Source: Silanimonas sp021297925 (GTDB taxonomy: Bacteria > Pseudomonadota > Gammaproteobacteria > Xanthomonadales > Xanthomonadaceae). From it: a DNA stretch of 64,000 nt. The stretch spans positions 186,001-250,000 of the forward strand of contig JAPZTL010000002.1 in the NCBI GenBank assembly GCA_027532825.1. Reading direction: 5' to 3'. Shown here one piece after another: positions 7,774 through 15,140 of this stretch (positions within the stretch are counted from its first letter, which is position 1; every line of letters starts with the position of its first letter). Position numbers and translations under genes: made by a program. The notes beneath the pieces were generated by a model. The model was given only the letters and a program-made list of their open reading frames with translations. It searched no databases and had not been told where the DNA came from.

Positions 7774-7898
7774 TCGAAGTCCTCCACAGCGTCGCGATAG
7801 CCGTCGCGGTGGCCAACGAGGTACGCGCCGAAGATCGCGCCGGCCACGAGGAGGACGAGCACAGCGTCTGCCAGGGCGATGGCGTGGGAGGCGGTCAT
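7770..7898 (-). CDS. 42-residue phage membrane protein
   Basis: This short gene reads MTASHAIALADAVLVLLVAG and continues AIFGAYLVGHRDGYRDAVEDFE. One transmembrane helix spans about residues 8-30, with a charged tail. Its ATG overlaps the stop of the 69-residue gene and its stop overlaps the ATG of rep, each as ATGA, which is good evidence that it is translated. I do not recognise a family. The position before rep and the helix suggest a membrane-directed accessory protein. Confidence 0.7.
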   Translation of the reverse strand: MTASHAIALADAVLVLLVAGAIFGAYLVGHRDGYRDAVEDFE

Positions 7899-8104
7899 GC
7901 GAACGCCTCGGCGCGGTAGAACGAGCGGATGCGGCGCGAGGTGAGCTCGAGCTGGGCGCGGGCCTCAGCCTCGACGGGAGACAGGTACGGCGACGACTGC
8001 CAGAGAACACGGCCGCGTCGGTTGCAGAGGGCGGCGTGGTACTCGCCGTTCGGTGCCTGGAAGACCTCGACGGTCACGGCAGGCTTGCGGGTATTGCTGT
8101 CCAT
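7895..8104 (-). CDS. small phage protein of unknown function
   Basis: This 69-residue protein is the first gene of the leftward phage operon. It has a beta-rich core (VTVEVFQAPNGEYHAALCNRRGRVLW), then an amphipathic helix rich in Arg and Glu. It may be a nucleic-acid-binding or regulatory protein, but I do not recognise the family. ATG 8104 is preferred over 8146 because GGAGAG lies eight bases before it. It sits directly behind the operator-like region that separates it from the divergent repressor-like gene. Confidence 0.65.
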   Translation of the reverse strand: MDSNTRKPAVTVEVFQAPNGEYHAALCNRRGRVLWQSSPYLSPVEAEARAQLELTSRRIRSFYRAEAFA

Positions 8105-8188
8105 GGCTTCTCTCCAGGTAAGAGGACGGGGCCGGAACCGGGGCACCCGCAGAGGCCGCTAGGTGGCGTGCGGGGCCTGGCCCCCGGA

Positions 8189-8205
8189 GCTTACTCGAAG
8201 TAAGC
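8189..8205. promoter_or_regulatory. operator-like palindrome between divergent phage promoters
   Basis: GCTTAC-TCGAA-GTAAGC is a perfect six-base inverted repeat with a five-base spacer. A further half-site GTAAGC (8249-... with AGC at 8251-8253) lies immediately before the repressor-like ATG, and a TTAAGC at 8227-8232 is a weaker copy. Position between the divergent leftward operon and the repressor-like gene makes this the likely binding site of that protein. No binding data; inference from symmetry and place. Confidence 0.55.
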
Positions 8206-8253
8206 GTCGCGGAACATACAATGGGGTTAAGCGCCCGTCAAGCCGGAGTAAGC

Positions 8254-8799
8254 ATGACCATCACAGCGCGTCTACTCGATCGGTGGAAGGAGGCGAAGGG
8301 AATCACCTCAGATCGGCAAGCAGCACTTGCCCTGGGCGTGTCTCACGCGCTGCCCGCGCACTGGCGGAATGGGAAGAACGCACATGCCGCGATCATCGAG
8401 GGCATGGCGCGTGACCTAGGGCACAACGACCGGGAAATCGCGGCAATGCTGTTCGAGTCGATGGCTGAATCGGCACACGCCGATGCGGACTCGCGGAAGA
8501 CGTTCGAGCGCCTGGCAAAAAAAGTGCGGACGCTAGCCCTGACGGCAGTGGCGGTGCTGGCGTCGAGTAGCTTCCCTGCCCCGTCGCATGCGCGTGCTCA
8601 TGGCTACGAAGAAGCCGGGGCAGTATTCATTATGCGAACATTCTACCGGAGGCCTCGTTGGGCCAATCTGTTCACTCGGCGCGCTGCGCGATCGCCCCGC
8701 CTCGCTCACATCGACACCTCTCGCGCCGCGCGGAACTCGTTGGGCGGACGGCCCATCAGCCGCTTGAACGCGCGAGCGAAAGCTGACGCGTTGTCGTAG
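8254..8799 (+). CDS. phage repressor-like protein with host-encoded C-terminus
   Basis: The frame gives 181 residues. The N-terminal 65 residues (LLDRWKEAKGI, SDRQAALALGVS, HWRNGKNAHAAIIEGMARDLG) form a helix-turn-helix-like domain similar to DUF3693 phage proteins as I recall them. A hydrophobic helix follows (about residues 92-107, TLALTAVAVLASSSF). At residue 124 the frame enters the att core (FIMR) and then reads host DNA for over 50 codons, antisense to the araC gene. In the excised circle it would instead read the phage left end and stop at 2386. GGAG lies five bases before the ATG. It probably governs lysogeny through the palindrome at 8189. Confidence 0.8.
   Translation: MTITARLLDRWKEAKGITSDRQAALALGVSHALPAHWRNGKNAHAAIIEGMARDLGHNDREIAAMLFESMAESAHADADSRKTFERLAKKVRTLALTAVAVLASSSFPAPSHARAHGYEEAGAVFIMRTFYRRPRWANLFTRRAARSPRLAHIDTSRAARNSLGGRPISRLNARAKADALS
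8624..8640 (-). other. prophage attR (XerC arm of host dif)
   Basis: Second copy of the 16-bp core, followed on the right by host sequence. On the minus strand it reads TGTTCGCATAA-TGAATA and then CTGCCCCGGCT, which has no XerD-arm likeness. So the phage attP holds a XerC arm and centre but no XerD arm, as in phages integrated by XerC-first exchange such as VGJphi. Confidence 0.8.
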
Positions 8800-9629
8800 C
8801 CCACGGCCAACGCGATATTGGCCACGCTGTCGTCCGTGTCGCGCAGCCGTTGCGCAGCCAGCTGAAGTCGCCACCACAGCAGGTAGTCCGCCGGCGTCTG
8901 CCCAAGGCAAGCCTGGAAGCGCTCGAAGAACGCCGTGCGCGACAGGTGCGCGAGGCGCGCCAGTTCGTTCAATGTCCATCGGCGGTCAGGTTGTTCGTGC
9001 ATCGCGGTCAGCGCGTCGACAAGGCGCGGATCCGATGCCGCTGCAAGCCAGCCGGTCGCAGGACGGGCATCGAGCAATGCTTCGCGCAGGGTCTGGATGA
9101 ACAGGATCTCTGCGGCACGCCGCAGCACGGCCGATGAGACGCCGCCCTGCTGCGCCGTCTCGACCTGCGCCAACGAGAGCACGGGCCCCACCCGCTCCCG
9201 TGCGACCGTGCCGTTGCGCAACACCATGAGCGCGGGCAGGCCTGCCACGATGGCATGCGCCGTTCGCGACTCGGCGACGAAGCTGGCCGTAAGTAGCCGC
9301 ACGTTCGCTCCGCCGCCGCCGTGGGTGAGCGTGGTCGCACGTCGATCACGCTGGTCGAGTCCGTGAAGCATGCTCACGGGGAGCGGCTGTCGACCTTCAC
9401 GATCCGACATGGCATGAACCTCGTCGCGCGGCAGCACCGCGACGTCGCCCGCCTGCAGCTGGACACCCTTCGACGGGCCGGCAAACGTCAGCGTGCACTC
9501 GCCCTCGAGCACGGCATGCAGGGCAGCGAGACGTCCACCGGGCAACTGAAGCGCCCAAGGCGCACTCAGTTGGCTGACGCAGAAGCACCAGCCTTGGAAC
9601 TGGAGCGATTCCAGAACTTGCGAGATCAG
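8706..9629 (-). CDS. AraC-family regulator with cupin-like sensor domain
   Basis: This protein of about 307 residues has an N-terminal cupin-like domain of the AraC_binding_2/cupin_6 type (LPGGRLAALHAVLEGECTL, GDVAVLPRDEVHAM). The C-terminus carries the two AraC helix-turn-helix motifs (TLNELARLAHLSRTAFFERF and SVANIALAVGYDNASAFARA, then FKRLMGRPPNEFR). It is divergent from the dioxygenase and probably controls it. The start is unclear: the family-like sequence begins at LISQVLESL, whose codon at 9629 is CTG, and no in-frame ATG, GTG or TTG lies between there and the ATG at 9806. Either CTG is used or a base is wrong. Confidence 0.85.
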   Translation of the reverse strand: MISQVLESLQFQGWCFCVSQLSAPWALQLPGGRLAALHAVLEGECTLTFAGPSKGVQLQAGDVAVLPRDEVHAMSDREGRQPLPVSMLHGLDQRDRRATTLTHGGGGANVRLLTASFVAESRTAHAIVAGLPALMVLRNGTVARERVGPVLSLAQVETAQQGGVSSAVLRRAAEILFIQTLREALLDARPATGWLAAASDPRLVDALTAMHEQPDRRWTLNELARLAHLSRTAFFERFQACLGQTPADYLLWWRLQLAAQRLRDTDDSVANIALAVGYDNASAFARAFKRLMGRPPNEFRAAREVSM

Positions 9630-10256
9630 GGTCTCGCGCGCCGGACGATCGGCATCCTCAAGCCGACGCCGGCGGTGACGGTCGGTCCGTTCTATCCCCC
9701 CGACCCGACGGGCCTTCCATTCTTCCGCGCCAAGCCCTTGAGCCCGCTGCCGGAGGGCAACGACCTGATCACCGGCCCCCGTGGGCGTCGCGCCGAAGGA
9801 GAGCACATTCGCCTTTTCGGCCGTGTGCTTGGCTCAGGCGGACAGCCCATCGTGGGTGCCCTCGTGGAGATCTGGCAGGTGGATGCGCGCGGCCACTATG
9901 CGGTCGAGACCGCTGCCGACCGGGACCCCGGCTTCTCGGGCTACGGCACGCAGGTGGTGGACTCCGAGGGCCGCTACGACTTCGCGACGATCCGGCCGCG
10001 CGGGTATGGCCGCTACGGCGAACTGATCGAGCGGACAGCCCACATCCACATGCGCGTGTCGGCCCCGGGCCGGCAGCCACTGGCCACGGAGGTCTGGTTC
10101 GCCGGCGATCCTGGCAATGAGGACGACAGCTTCCTCGGCAGGATCCGCGATGCGGAGCTTCGCGAGCGCATGCTGGTCCGCCTCGCGCCGGGCAGTGATG
10201 GCATGGCGGCCGGCATGTTCGACGTGGTGCTGGCCGACGTGGAGCGTTCGTCATGA
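9618..10256 (+). CDS. intradiol ring-cleavage dioxygenase
   Basis: This protein of about 212 residues is of the protocatechuate 3,4-dioxygenase/catechol dioxygenase family, non-haem Fe(III) enzymes that open catecholic rings between the hydroxyls. TVGPFYPPDPTG, GALVEIWQVDARGHY and RTAHIHMRVSAPG are visible. The two histidines of AHIH and tyrosines in the GYGRYGE region are the expected iron ligands. The TTG at 9618 is the best start because TVGPFYP normally sits 20 or so residues into the protein; GTG 9675 is the alternative. It is coupled to the downstream NAD(P)-binding gene by an ATGA overlap. The substrate cannot be told; no other catabolic genes are adjacent. Confidence 0.85.
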   Translation: MRDQGLARRTIGILKPTPAVTVGPFYPPDPTGLPFFRAKPLSPLPEGNDLITGPRGRRAEGEHIRLFGRVLGSGGQPIVGALVEIWQVDARGHYAVETAADRDPGFSGYGTQVVDSEGRYDFATIRPRGYGRYGELIERTAHIHMRVSAPGRQPLATEVWFAGDPGNEDDSFLGRIRDAELRERMLVRLAPGSDGMAAGMFDVVLADVERSS

Positions 10257-10930
10257 AGCTCGTTGTCTTCGGCGCCTCAGGTGCGACGGGTCGCCACCTC
10301 GGCAGCCTCGCCGCCGCAGCCGGGTGGTCGGTGCGTGCCTTCGTTCGCTCGGAGGAGGCGCGTGGTCGCGTGGGTGGTGCGCAGGAGAGCGTGGTCGGAG
10401 ACCCCACCGATCCGGCCGTCGTCGCGGACGCGATCCGGGGCGCGGATGCCGTCGCTGTGTGCCTCGGAATCTCGCGCCGGACGCGCTCGCCCTTTGCGCC
10501 GCTGGTCTCCCCACCCGATCTCACGTCCCGCGCGGTGGCCTCCATCCTGCAGGCGATGCAGCGCGAGGGCGTGCGTCGCATCGTCTATGTGAGCGCATAC
10601 GGCGCGGGTGACAGCTGGGTTCGGATACCGTGGTGGGGCCGAGCGTTCCTGCGGTTGAGCAAGGTGCGCTATTCGATGGCCGATCACACGCGAAGCGAAC
10701 GACTGCTCTCTGGTTCCGGTACCGACTGGACCGCCTTGCGCCCGATGCTGCTCGACGACACCCGCTGCGCGCAGCCCGCCCGGCCCATGCGCCAGGGCGA
10801 CTCGCTGATGTCCAAGGTCTCGCGCGAAGCACTGGCCCGCACCGTCCTCGCGATGCTCGGTGATCGGTCTTCCTTCGGCCGCGCCATCGCGCTGTCGCCG
10901 AGCCGGCACGAGTCGAAAACCGCGGCTTGA
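10253..10930 (+). CDS. NAD(P)-binding Rossmann protein (NmrA/SDR-like)
   Basis: This 225-residue atypical short-chain dehydrogenase-like protein begins MKLVVFGASGATGRHL, with the GxxGxxG dinucleotide loop. It continues with strand-helix repeats, including VAVCLGISRR, RIVYVSAYGAGDSW and TDWTALRPMLLDD. There is no clear YxxxK catalytic pair, which fits the NAD(P)H-binding/NmrA-like group that senses or reduces quinones and related compounds. Its start overlaps the dioxygenase stop (ATGA), so the two act as one unit and it may handle an aromatic intermediate. The role is inferred from the neighbour. Confidence 0.8.
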   Translation: MKLVVFGASGATGRHLGSLAAAAGWSVRAFVRSEEARGRVGGAQESVVGDPTDPAVVADAIRGADAVAVCLGISRRTRSPFAPLVSPPDLTSRAVASILQAMQREGVRRIVYVSAYGAGDSWVRIPWWGRAFLRLSKVRYSMADHTRSERLLSGSGTDWTALRPMLLDDTRCAQPARPMRQGDSLMSKVSREALARTVLAMLGDRSSFGRAIALSPSRHESKTAA

Positions 10931-10989
10931 ACCTTGTCATGCGCGTCGCCCGCGATCACCCCGTGTTCCGGCGGCTCCTATGCCGCGGA

Positions 10990-11019
10990 CAAAAAAACAC
11001 CCGCCTTTCGGCGGGTGTC
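10990..11019 (-). terminator. rho-independent terminator of the tRNA operon
   Basis: On the minus strand ACACCCGCC-GAAA-GGCGGGTGT is followed by a run of seven T. The stem is nine pairs with a GAAA tetraloop. It lies just past the 3' end of tRNA-Glu. Confidence 0.92.
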
Positions 11020-11035
11020 GGATGTCAGCGGAGGC

Positions 11036-11111
11036 TGGCGTCCCCACGGGGATTCGAACCCCGGTCGCCTCCGTGAAAGGGAGGTGTCCTAGGCCTCTAG
11101 ACGATGGGGAC
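11036..11111 (-). tRNA. gltT: tRNA-Glu (anticodon TTC)
   Basis: A full 76-base cloverleaf reads from 11111 leftward. The acceptor stem GTCCCCA pairs with TGGGGAC, the anticodon loop CTTTCAC carries TTC, and the T-arm has GGTTCGAATCC. The discriminator is G and CCA is encoded. It is transcribed after tRNA-Ala with 21 bases between them. It decodes GAA/GAG. Confidence 0.96.
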
Positions 11112-11132
11112 GCAGAGAGACCGTTGAAAAAG

Positions 11133-11208
<76 letters not shown>

Positions 11209-11228
11209 ACCGAACTGGAGAGGCGCGC

Positions 11229-11257
11229 ATCTTATGCAGTGGCGCGACGATCGTCAA
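11229..11257 (-). promoter_or_regulatory. sigma-70 promoter of the tRNA operon
   Basis: On the minus strand TTGACG and TAAGAT are separated by 17 bases, a near-consensus promoter. The -10 box ends about 20 bases before the first base of tRNA-Ala. The -35 box overlaps the last codons of the DUF1249 gene. Confidence 0.85.
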
Positions 11258-11754
11258 GCACCCTCGGCGAGGGCGCTTTCTTCGTGGTCGTCGGCATCGG
11301 CGCGACGCAGCGTCATCGGGCCATGCCCGAGGCCTTCCAAGTAGGCCAACCACTTGCTCAGAAAGCTGTTCATCCGGAGCCGATGACCCATGACGACCTT
11401 GGGCGGCGCTTCCAGGCCGAGCGCGTCCTGCCATCGCCGTCCGACGTGGCACGTCGTCGCTTCGACCTGTCGTGAGTCGAGGTAGGTGCGCAGCACGGCC
11501 GAGGGATCGGGGCGTCCCGTCACGGGATCGCGCAGCGCATACGACAGGCGGAGTTCGACGGTGTGCGCATGGCGCTCTAGGACCTCGACGTGCAGGTCGA
11601 GGCCGTCGCCCACCGACGAGACGTAGTGCCCGGCCTCGAGTCGCCCCGGCCCGAACATCCGCTCGAGGCGCTGGTAGCTCTCGCCATAGAGCTCCATCAG
11701 CCATGCGAAGCGGCCGAAGGCGGGATACGGGAGCGTGGGGCGGTTCTGGCGCAT
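11254..11754 (-). CDS. DUF1249 family protein (YqiB-like)
   Basis: This 166-residue protein resembles E. coli YqiB. It has ESYQRLERMFGP near the N-terminus, the strand-rich middle VELRLSYALRDPVTG with PSAVLRTYLDSRQVE, and the C-terminal block RMNSFLSKWLAYLEGLGHG. The family has no established biochemical role. ATG 11754 overlaps the stop of ppsR by one base (TGATG), so it is made with the PEP synthase regulator. Confidence 0.82.
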   Translation of the reverse strand: MRQNRPTLPYPAFGRFAWLMELYGESYQRLERMFGPGRLEAGHYVSSVGDGLDLHVEVLERHAHTVELRLSYALRDPVTGRPDPSAVLRTYLDSRQVEATTCHVGRRWQDALGLEAPPKVVMGHRLRMNSFLSKWLAYLEGLGHGPMTLRRADADDHEESALAEGA

Positions 11755-12572
11755 CAGAAATGGCTTCGCTGGAAGCCGAACTGGGCGACGATCTTGGATG
11801 CGATTTCCTCGATCGACGTGTTGGTGGTGCTGAGCACCGGGATTTGTTCGCGACGGAACATGCCCTCGGCGATGGTGACTTCGCGGCGGCAGACCTCGAG
11901 CGTCGCGTAGCGCGAACCCGGCTTGCGCTCCTCGCGGATGCGCTGCAGCCGCTGCGGGTCGATGGTCAGTCCGAACAGCTTGCGCCGGTGCCGGCGGAGC
12001 TTGTCGGGCAGGCGATCGGACTCCAGGTCCTCCGGGGTGAGCGGGTAGTTGGCGGCGCGCAGGCTGTAATGCAAGGCGAGGTACAGGCAGGTCGGCGTCT
12101 TGCCGGACCGCGAGACGCCCACCAGCAGGACGTCGGCCTCGTCGTAGTCGAGATCCGTGCCGTCGTCGTGGGTCAGGGCGAAATTGGTGGCGTCCATCCG
12201 CCGCTCGTAGGCATCCGGGTCCACGAGCGCATGGGCCTGCCCGACCTTGGGCTGCCGCGTCTGCCCGAGCGCTTGTTCGAGCGGGGCCATGAAGGGCTCG
12301 AAGACGTCGAGCACGAGGGCGCCGCTGGATGCGAGGACCTGGGTCATCTCGCCGTCGACGATCGTATTGACGATGATCGGCTGGCAGCCGTGCGCCTCCC
12401 CGGCCGCCCGGATCGTCTCGGCGACCTGCCGGGCACGCTCCAGCGTGTCGACGAAGGGCACGCGCTGCCGCTCGAAGGCCTGCCCGCCGAACTGGGTCAG
12501 CAGGCTGTTGCCGATGGTCTCGGCGGTGATGCCGGTGCCATCGGAGATGAAGTAGACGGGGCGCGGGGACAT
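11754..12572 (-). CDS. ppsR: PEP synthase regulatory kinase/pyrophosphorylase
   Basis: This 272-residue bifunctional enzyme (DUF299) inactivates PEP synthase by ADP-dependent phosphorylation of a threonine and reactivates it by Pi-dependent removal. It begins MSPRPVYFISDGTGITAET and has the kinase P-loop-like GVSRSGKTPTCLYLA (about residues 152-166). LRANYPLTPEDLE-like and DPQRLQRIREERKPGSRYA blocks are typical of the family. The open frame continues upstream to 12938, but ATG 12572 gives the normal length. It is divergent from its target ppsA, with a 175-base region between them that must hold both promoters; no clear boxes were seen there. Confidence 0.95.
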   Translation of the reverse strand: MSPRPVYFISDGTGITAETIGNSLLTQFGGQAFERQRVPFVDTLERARQVAETIRAAGEAHGCQPIIVNTIVDGEMTQVLASSGALVLDVFEPFMAPLEQALGQTRQPKVGQAHALVDPDAYERRMDATNFALTHDDGTDLDYDEADVLLVGVSRSGKTPTCLYLALHYSLRAANYPLTPEDLESDRLPDKLRRHRRKLFGLTIDPQRLQRIREERKPGSRYATLEVCRREVTIAEGMFRREQIPVLSTTNTSIEEIASKIVAQFGFQRSHF

Positions 12573-12747
12573 CGGCAGCCGGCAGGAAGAAGGGGTGGCG
12601 GCCAGCGTAGCCGCTCCGGCGACGCGCGGCAGGCCGCGCGTTCCCGTCCGGACGATTTGGGGCGGCCGCGGGAGAAAATCAAGCTTGTCCCTGCCCTGCC
12701 GACCCCGGACAATTCCGCTTTCCCCTGACGCGGTGCCGGAGCCCCCC

Positions 12748-15135
12748 TTGAACGCCCATGTTCTTTGGCTGCAGGACCTTCGACTGGCCGACCTCGCGCA
12801 AGTCGGGGGCAAGAATGCCTCGCTCGGCGAAATGATCGGCCACCTCGCCCAGTTGGGCGTCTCGGTGCCGGGCGGCTTTGCCACCACCGCCGACGCGTTC
12901 CGCGAGTTCATCGCCGAGAACCACCTGCACGAGCGCATCTACTCCAAGCTCGGCACGCTGGACGTCGAGGACGTGGACGCCCTCGCGGCGGCCGGCAAGG
13001 AGATCCGCGGTTGGGTCATCGATGCCCCGCTGCCGAAGGCGCTGGACGGTGCGGTGCGCGAGGCGTACGCCCGCATGTGCCGCGAGGCCGGGGCGGCCGA
13101 GATTTCGGTCGCCGTGCGCTCCTCCGCCACGGCCGAGGACCTGCCGGATGCGAGCTTCGCCGGCCAGCAGGAGACGTTCCTCAACGTCTCGGGCGCCGAC
13201 GACGTCTTGCACAAGGTGAAGGAAGTCTTCGCCTCGCTGTACAACGACCGCGCCATCGCTTATCGCGTGCACCACGGCTTCAAGCACGAGGACGTGTTCC
13301 TCTCGGCCGGCGTCCAGCTGATGGTCCGCTCGGACGTGGGTGCGTCGGGCGTGCTGTTCACGCTGGATACCGAGTCCGGCTTCCGCGACGCGGTGTTCGT
13401 GACGGCCAGCTACGGCCTCGGCGAGACCGTCGTGCAGGGCGCCGTCAACCCGGACGAGTTCTACGCCTACAAGCCGAACCTCGAAGCGGGACGCCCGGCG
13501 ATCCTGCGCCGCACGCTCGGAAGCAAGCAGATCCGAATGGTCTACTCGAACGCGCCGGGCGAGCGCGTGCGCACGGAGGACACGCCGGCGGACCTGCGGC
13601 ACCGCTTCTCGTTGTCGGACCACGACGTCGAGGAGCTCGGCCGGCAGGCCCTCGTCATCGAGAAGCACTACGGCCGCCCGATGGACGTGGAGTGGGCGAA
13701 GGACGGCATCACCGGCAAGCTCTACATCGTGCAGGCCCGCCCGGAGACGGTGAAGTCGCGCGGCCGGGCCACGCAGATCGAGCGCTTCCGCCTGCGGCAG
13801 CGTGGCGAGGTGCTGGCCCAGGGCCGCGCCATCGGCCAGAAGATCGGATCGGGCACCGCCCGCGTGATCCGCAGCGTGGCCGAGATGAACAAGGTTCAGC
13901 CCGGCGACGTCCTCATCGCCGACATGACCGACCCCGACTGGGAGCCGGTGATGAAGCGTGCCGCCGCCATCGTGACCAACCGCGGCGGCCGCACCTGCCA
14001 TGCTGCGATCATCGCGCGCGAATTGGGCGTGCCGGCCGTCGTCGGCACCGGTGATGCGCTGAAGGCGATTCCGGACGGCACGCCGGTGACGGTGAGCTGC
14101 GCCGAGGGCGACACCGGCTTCATCTACGCCGGCCAGCTGCCGTTCGAGCGGGTCGTCGCCGACCTCGACAAGATGCCGCCCGCGCCGCTGAAGATCATGA
14201 TGAACGTGGGCAACCCGGAGCGTGCGTTCGACTTCGCGCAGCTGCCGCACCAGGGCATCGGCCTCGCCCGCCTCGAGTTCATCATCGCCCGCCAGATCGG
14301 CGTGCACCCGCGCGCCCTCCTCGAGTACGACAAGCAGCCGGCCAACATCCGCGCGCAGATCGATCCGCTGATCGCCGGCTATGCCGACCCGGTGAGCTTC
14401 TATGTCGAGCGTCTCGCCGAGGGCATCGCCACGCTGACGGCGGCCTTCGCGCCCTACCCCGTCATCGTCCGCCTTTCCGACTTCAAGTCGAACGAGTACG
14501 CGAACCTCATCGCTGGTGCGGCCTACGAGCCACATGAGGAGAACCCGATGATCGGGTTCCGCGGCGCGTCCCGCTACATCCATCCGGACTTCAAGGACTG
14601 CTTCGCTCTCGAATGCCGCGCCGTGCGCAAGGTCCGCGACGAGATGGGCCTGAAGAACCTGTGGGTCATGATTCCCTTCGTGCGTACGCTCGAGGAAGGC
14701 CAGGCGGTCATCGACACGCTGGCCGCCAACGGCCTCGTGCAGGGCAGCAAGTCCGGCAACCCGGACGGCCTGAAGGTCATCATGATGTGCGAAGTGCCCT
14801 CGAACGCCCTGCTGGCCGACGAGTTCCTCGACATCTTCGACGGCTTCTCGATCGGCTCGAACGACCTGACCCAGCTCACGCTGGGCCTTGACCGCGATTC
14901 CGGCATCGTCGCCAACCTGTTCGACGAGCGGAACCCGGCGGTCAAGAAGATGCTGTCGATGGCCATCTCGGCGGCGCGCGCCAAGGGCAAGTACGTCGGC
15001 ATCTGCGGCCAGGGCCCGAGCGACCACCCCGACCTCGCCGAGTGGCTGATGGACCAGGGCATCGAGTCGGTGTCGCTGAACCCGGACACCGTCGTCGACA
15101 CCTGGCTGCGCCTCGCCCAGCACAAGAAGGGCTGA
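12748..15135 (+). CDS. ppsA: phosphoenolpyruvate synthase
   Basis: This 795-residue enzyme makes PEP, AMP and Pi from pyruvate and ATP for gluconeogenesis. It aligns along its length with E. coli PpsA (792 residues) as I remember it. The ATP-grasp part contains GQQETFLNV and MDVEWAKDG. The swivelling domain has GGRTCHAAIIARELG, with the phosphohistidine at about residue 418. The C-terminal PEP/pyruvate domain has FDGFSIGSNDLTQLTLGLDRDSG and GICGQGPSD. The TTG at 12748 gives the family's N-terminus; GTG 12733 would add five residues. PpsR, encoded divergently, should control it post-translationally. Confidence 0.97.
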   Translation: MNAHVLWLQDLRLADLAQVGGKNASLGEMIGHLAQLGVSVPGGFATTADAFREFIAENHLHERIYSKLGTLDVEDVDALAAAGKEIRGWVIDAPLPKALDGAVREAYARMCREAGAAEISVAVRSSATAEDLPDASFAGQQETFLNVSGADDVLHKVKEVFASLYNDRAIAYRVHHGFKHEDVFLSAGVQLMVRSDVGASGVLFTLDTESGFRDAVFVTASYGLGETVVQGAVNPDEFYAYKPNLEAGRPAILRRTLGSKQIRMVYSNAPGERVRTEDTPADLRHRFSLSDHDVEELGRQALVIEKHYGRPMDVEWAKDGITGKLYIVQARPETVKSRGRATQIERFRLRQRGEVLAQGRAIGQKIGSGTARVIRSVAEMNKVQPGDVLIADMTDPDWEPVMKRAAAIVTNRGGRTCHAAIIARELGVPAVVGTGDALKAIPDGTPVTVSCAEGDTGFIYAGQLPFERVVADLDKMPPAPLKIMMNVGNPERAFDFAQLPHQGIGLARLEFIIARQIGVHPRALLEYDKQPANIRAQIDPLIAGYADPVSFYVERLAEGIATLTAAFAPYPVIVRLSDFKSNEYANLIAGAAYEPHEENPMIGFRGASRYIHPDFKDCFALECRAVRKVRDEMGLKNLWVMIPFVRTLEEGQAVIDTLAANGLVQGSKSGNPDGLKVIMMCEVPSNALLADEFLDIFDGFSIGSNDLTQLTLGLDRDSGIVANLFDERNPAVKKMLSMAISAARAKGKYVGICGQGPSDHPDLAEWLMDQGIESVSLNPDTVVDTWLRLAQHKKG

Positions 15136-15140
15136 AGCCG

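Larger units (their letters stand above)
2223..8639. mobile_element. filamentous phage (inovirus) prophage integrated at dif
   Basis: Two copies of the 16-bp core TATTCATTATGCGAAC (2223-2238 and 8624-8639) bound a block with inovirus gene order on the minus strand: rep (pII), ssDNA-binding (pV), pVII/pIX-like, pVIII-like, pIII-like, pVI-like (DUF2523), zot (pI). The excised circle would be 6,401 bp, normal for an inovirus. The core differs by one base from TATACATTATGCGAA, which I recall for Cf1c, phiLf and XacF1 of Xanthomonas. There is no integrase gene, which fits use of host XerCD, and no pIV secretin gene, so release would need a host secretin. All genes look intact. Confidence 0.93.

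Noticed and set aside
12679..15123. 814-codon minus-strand open frame opposite ppsA
   Set aside because: Antisense of a gene that aligns along its full length with PpsA; composition is typical of GC-rich shadow frames.
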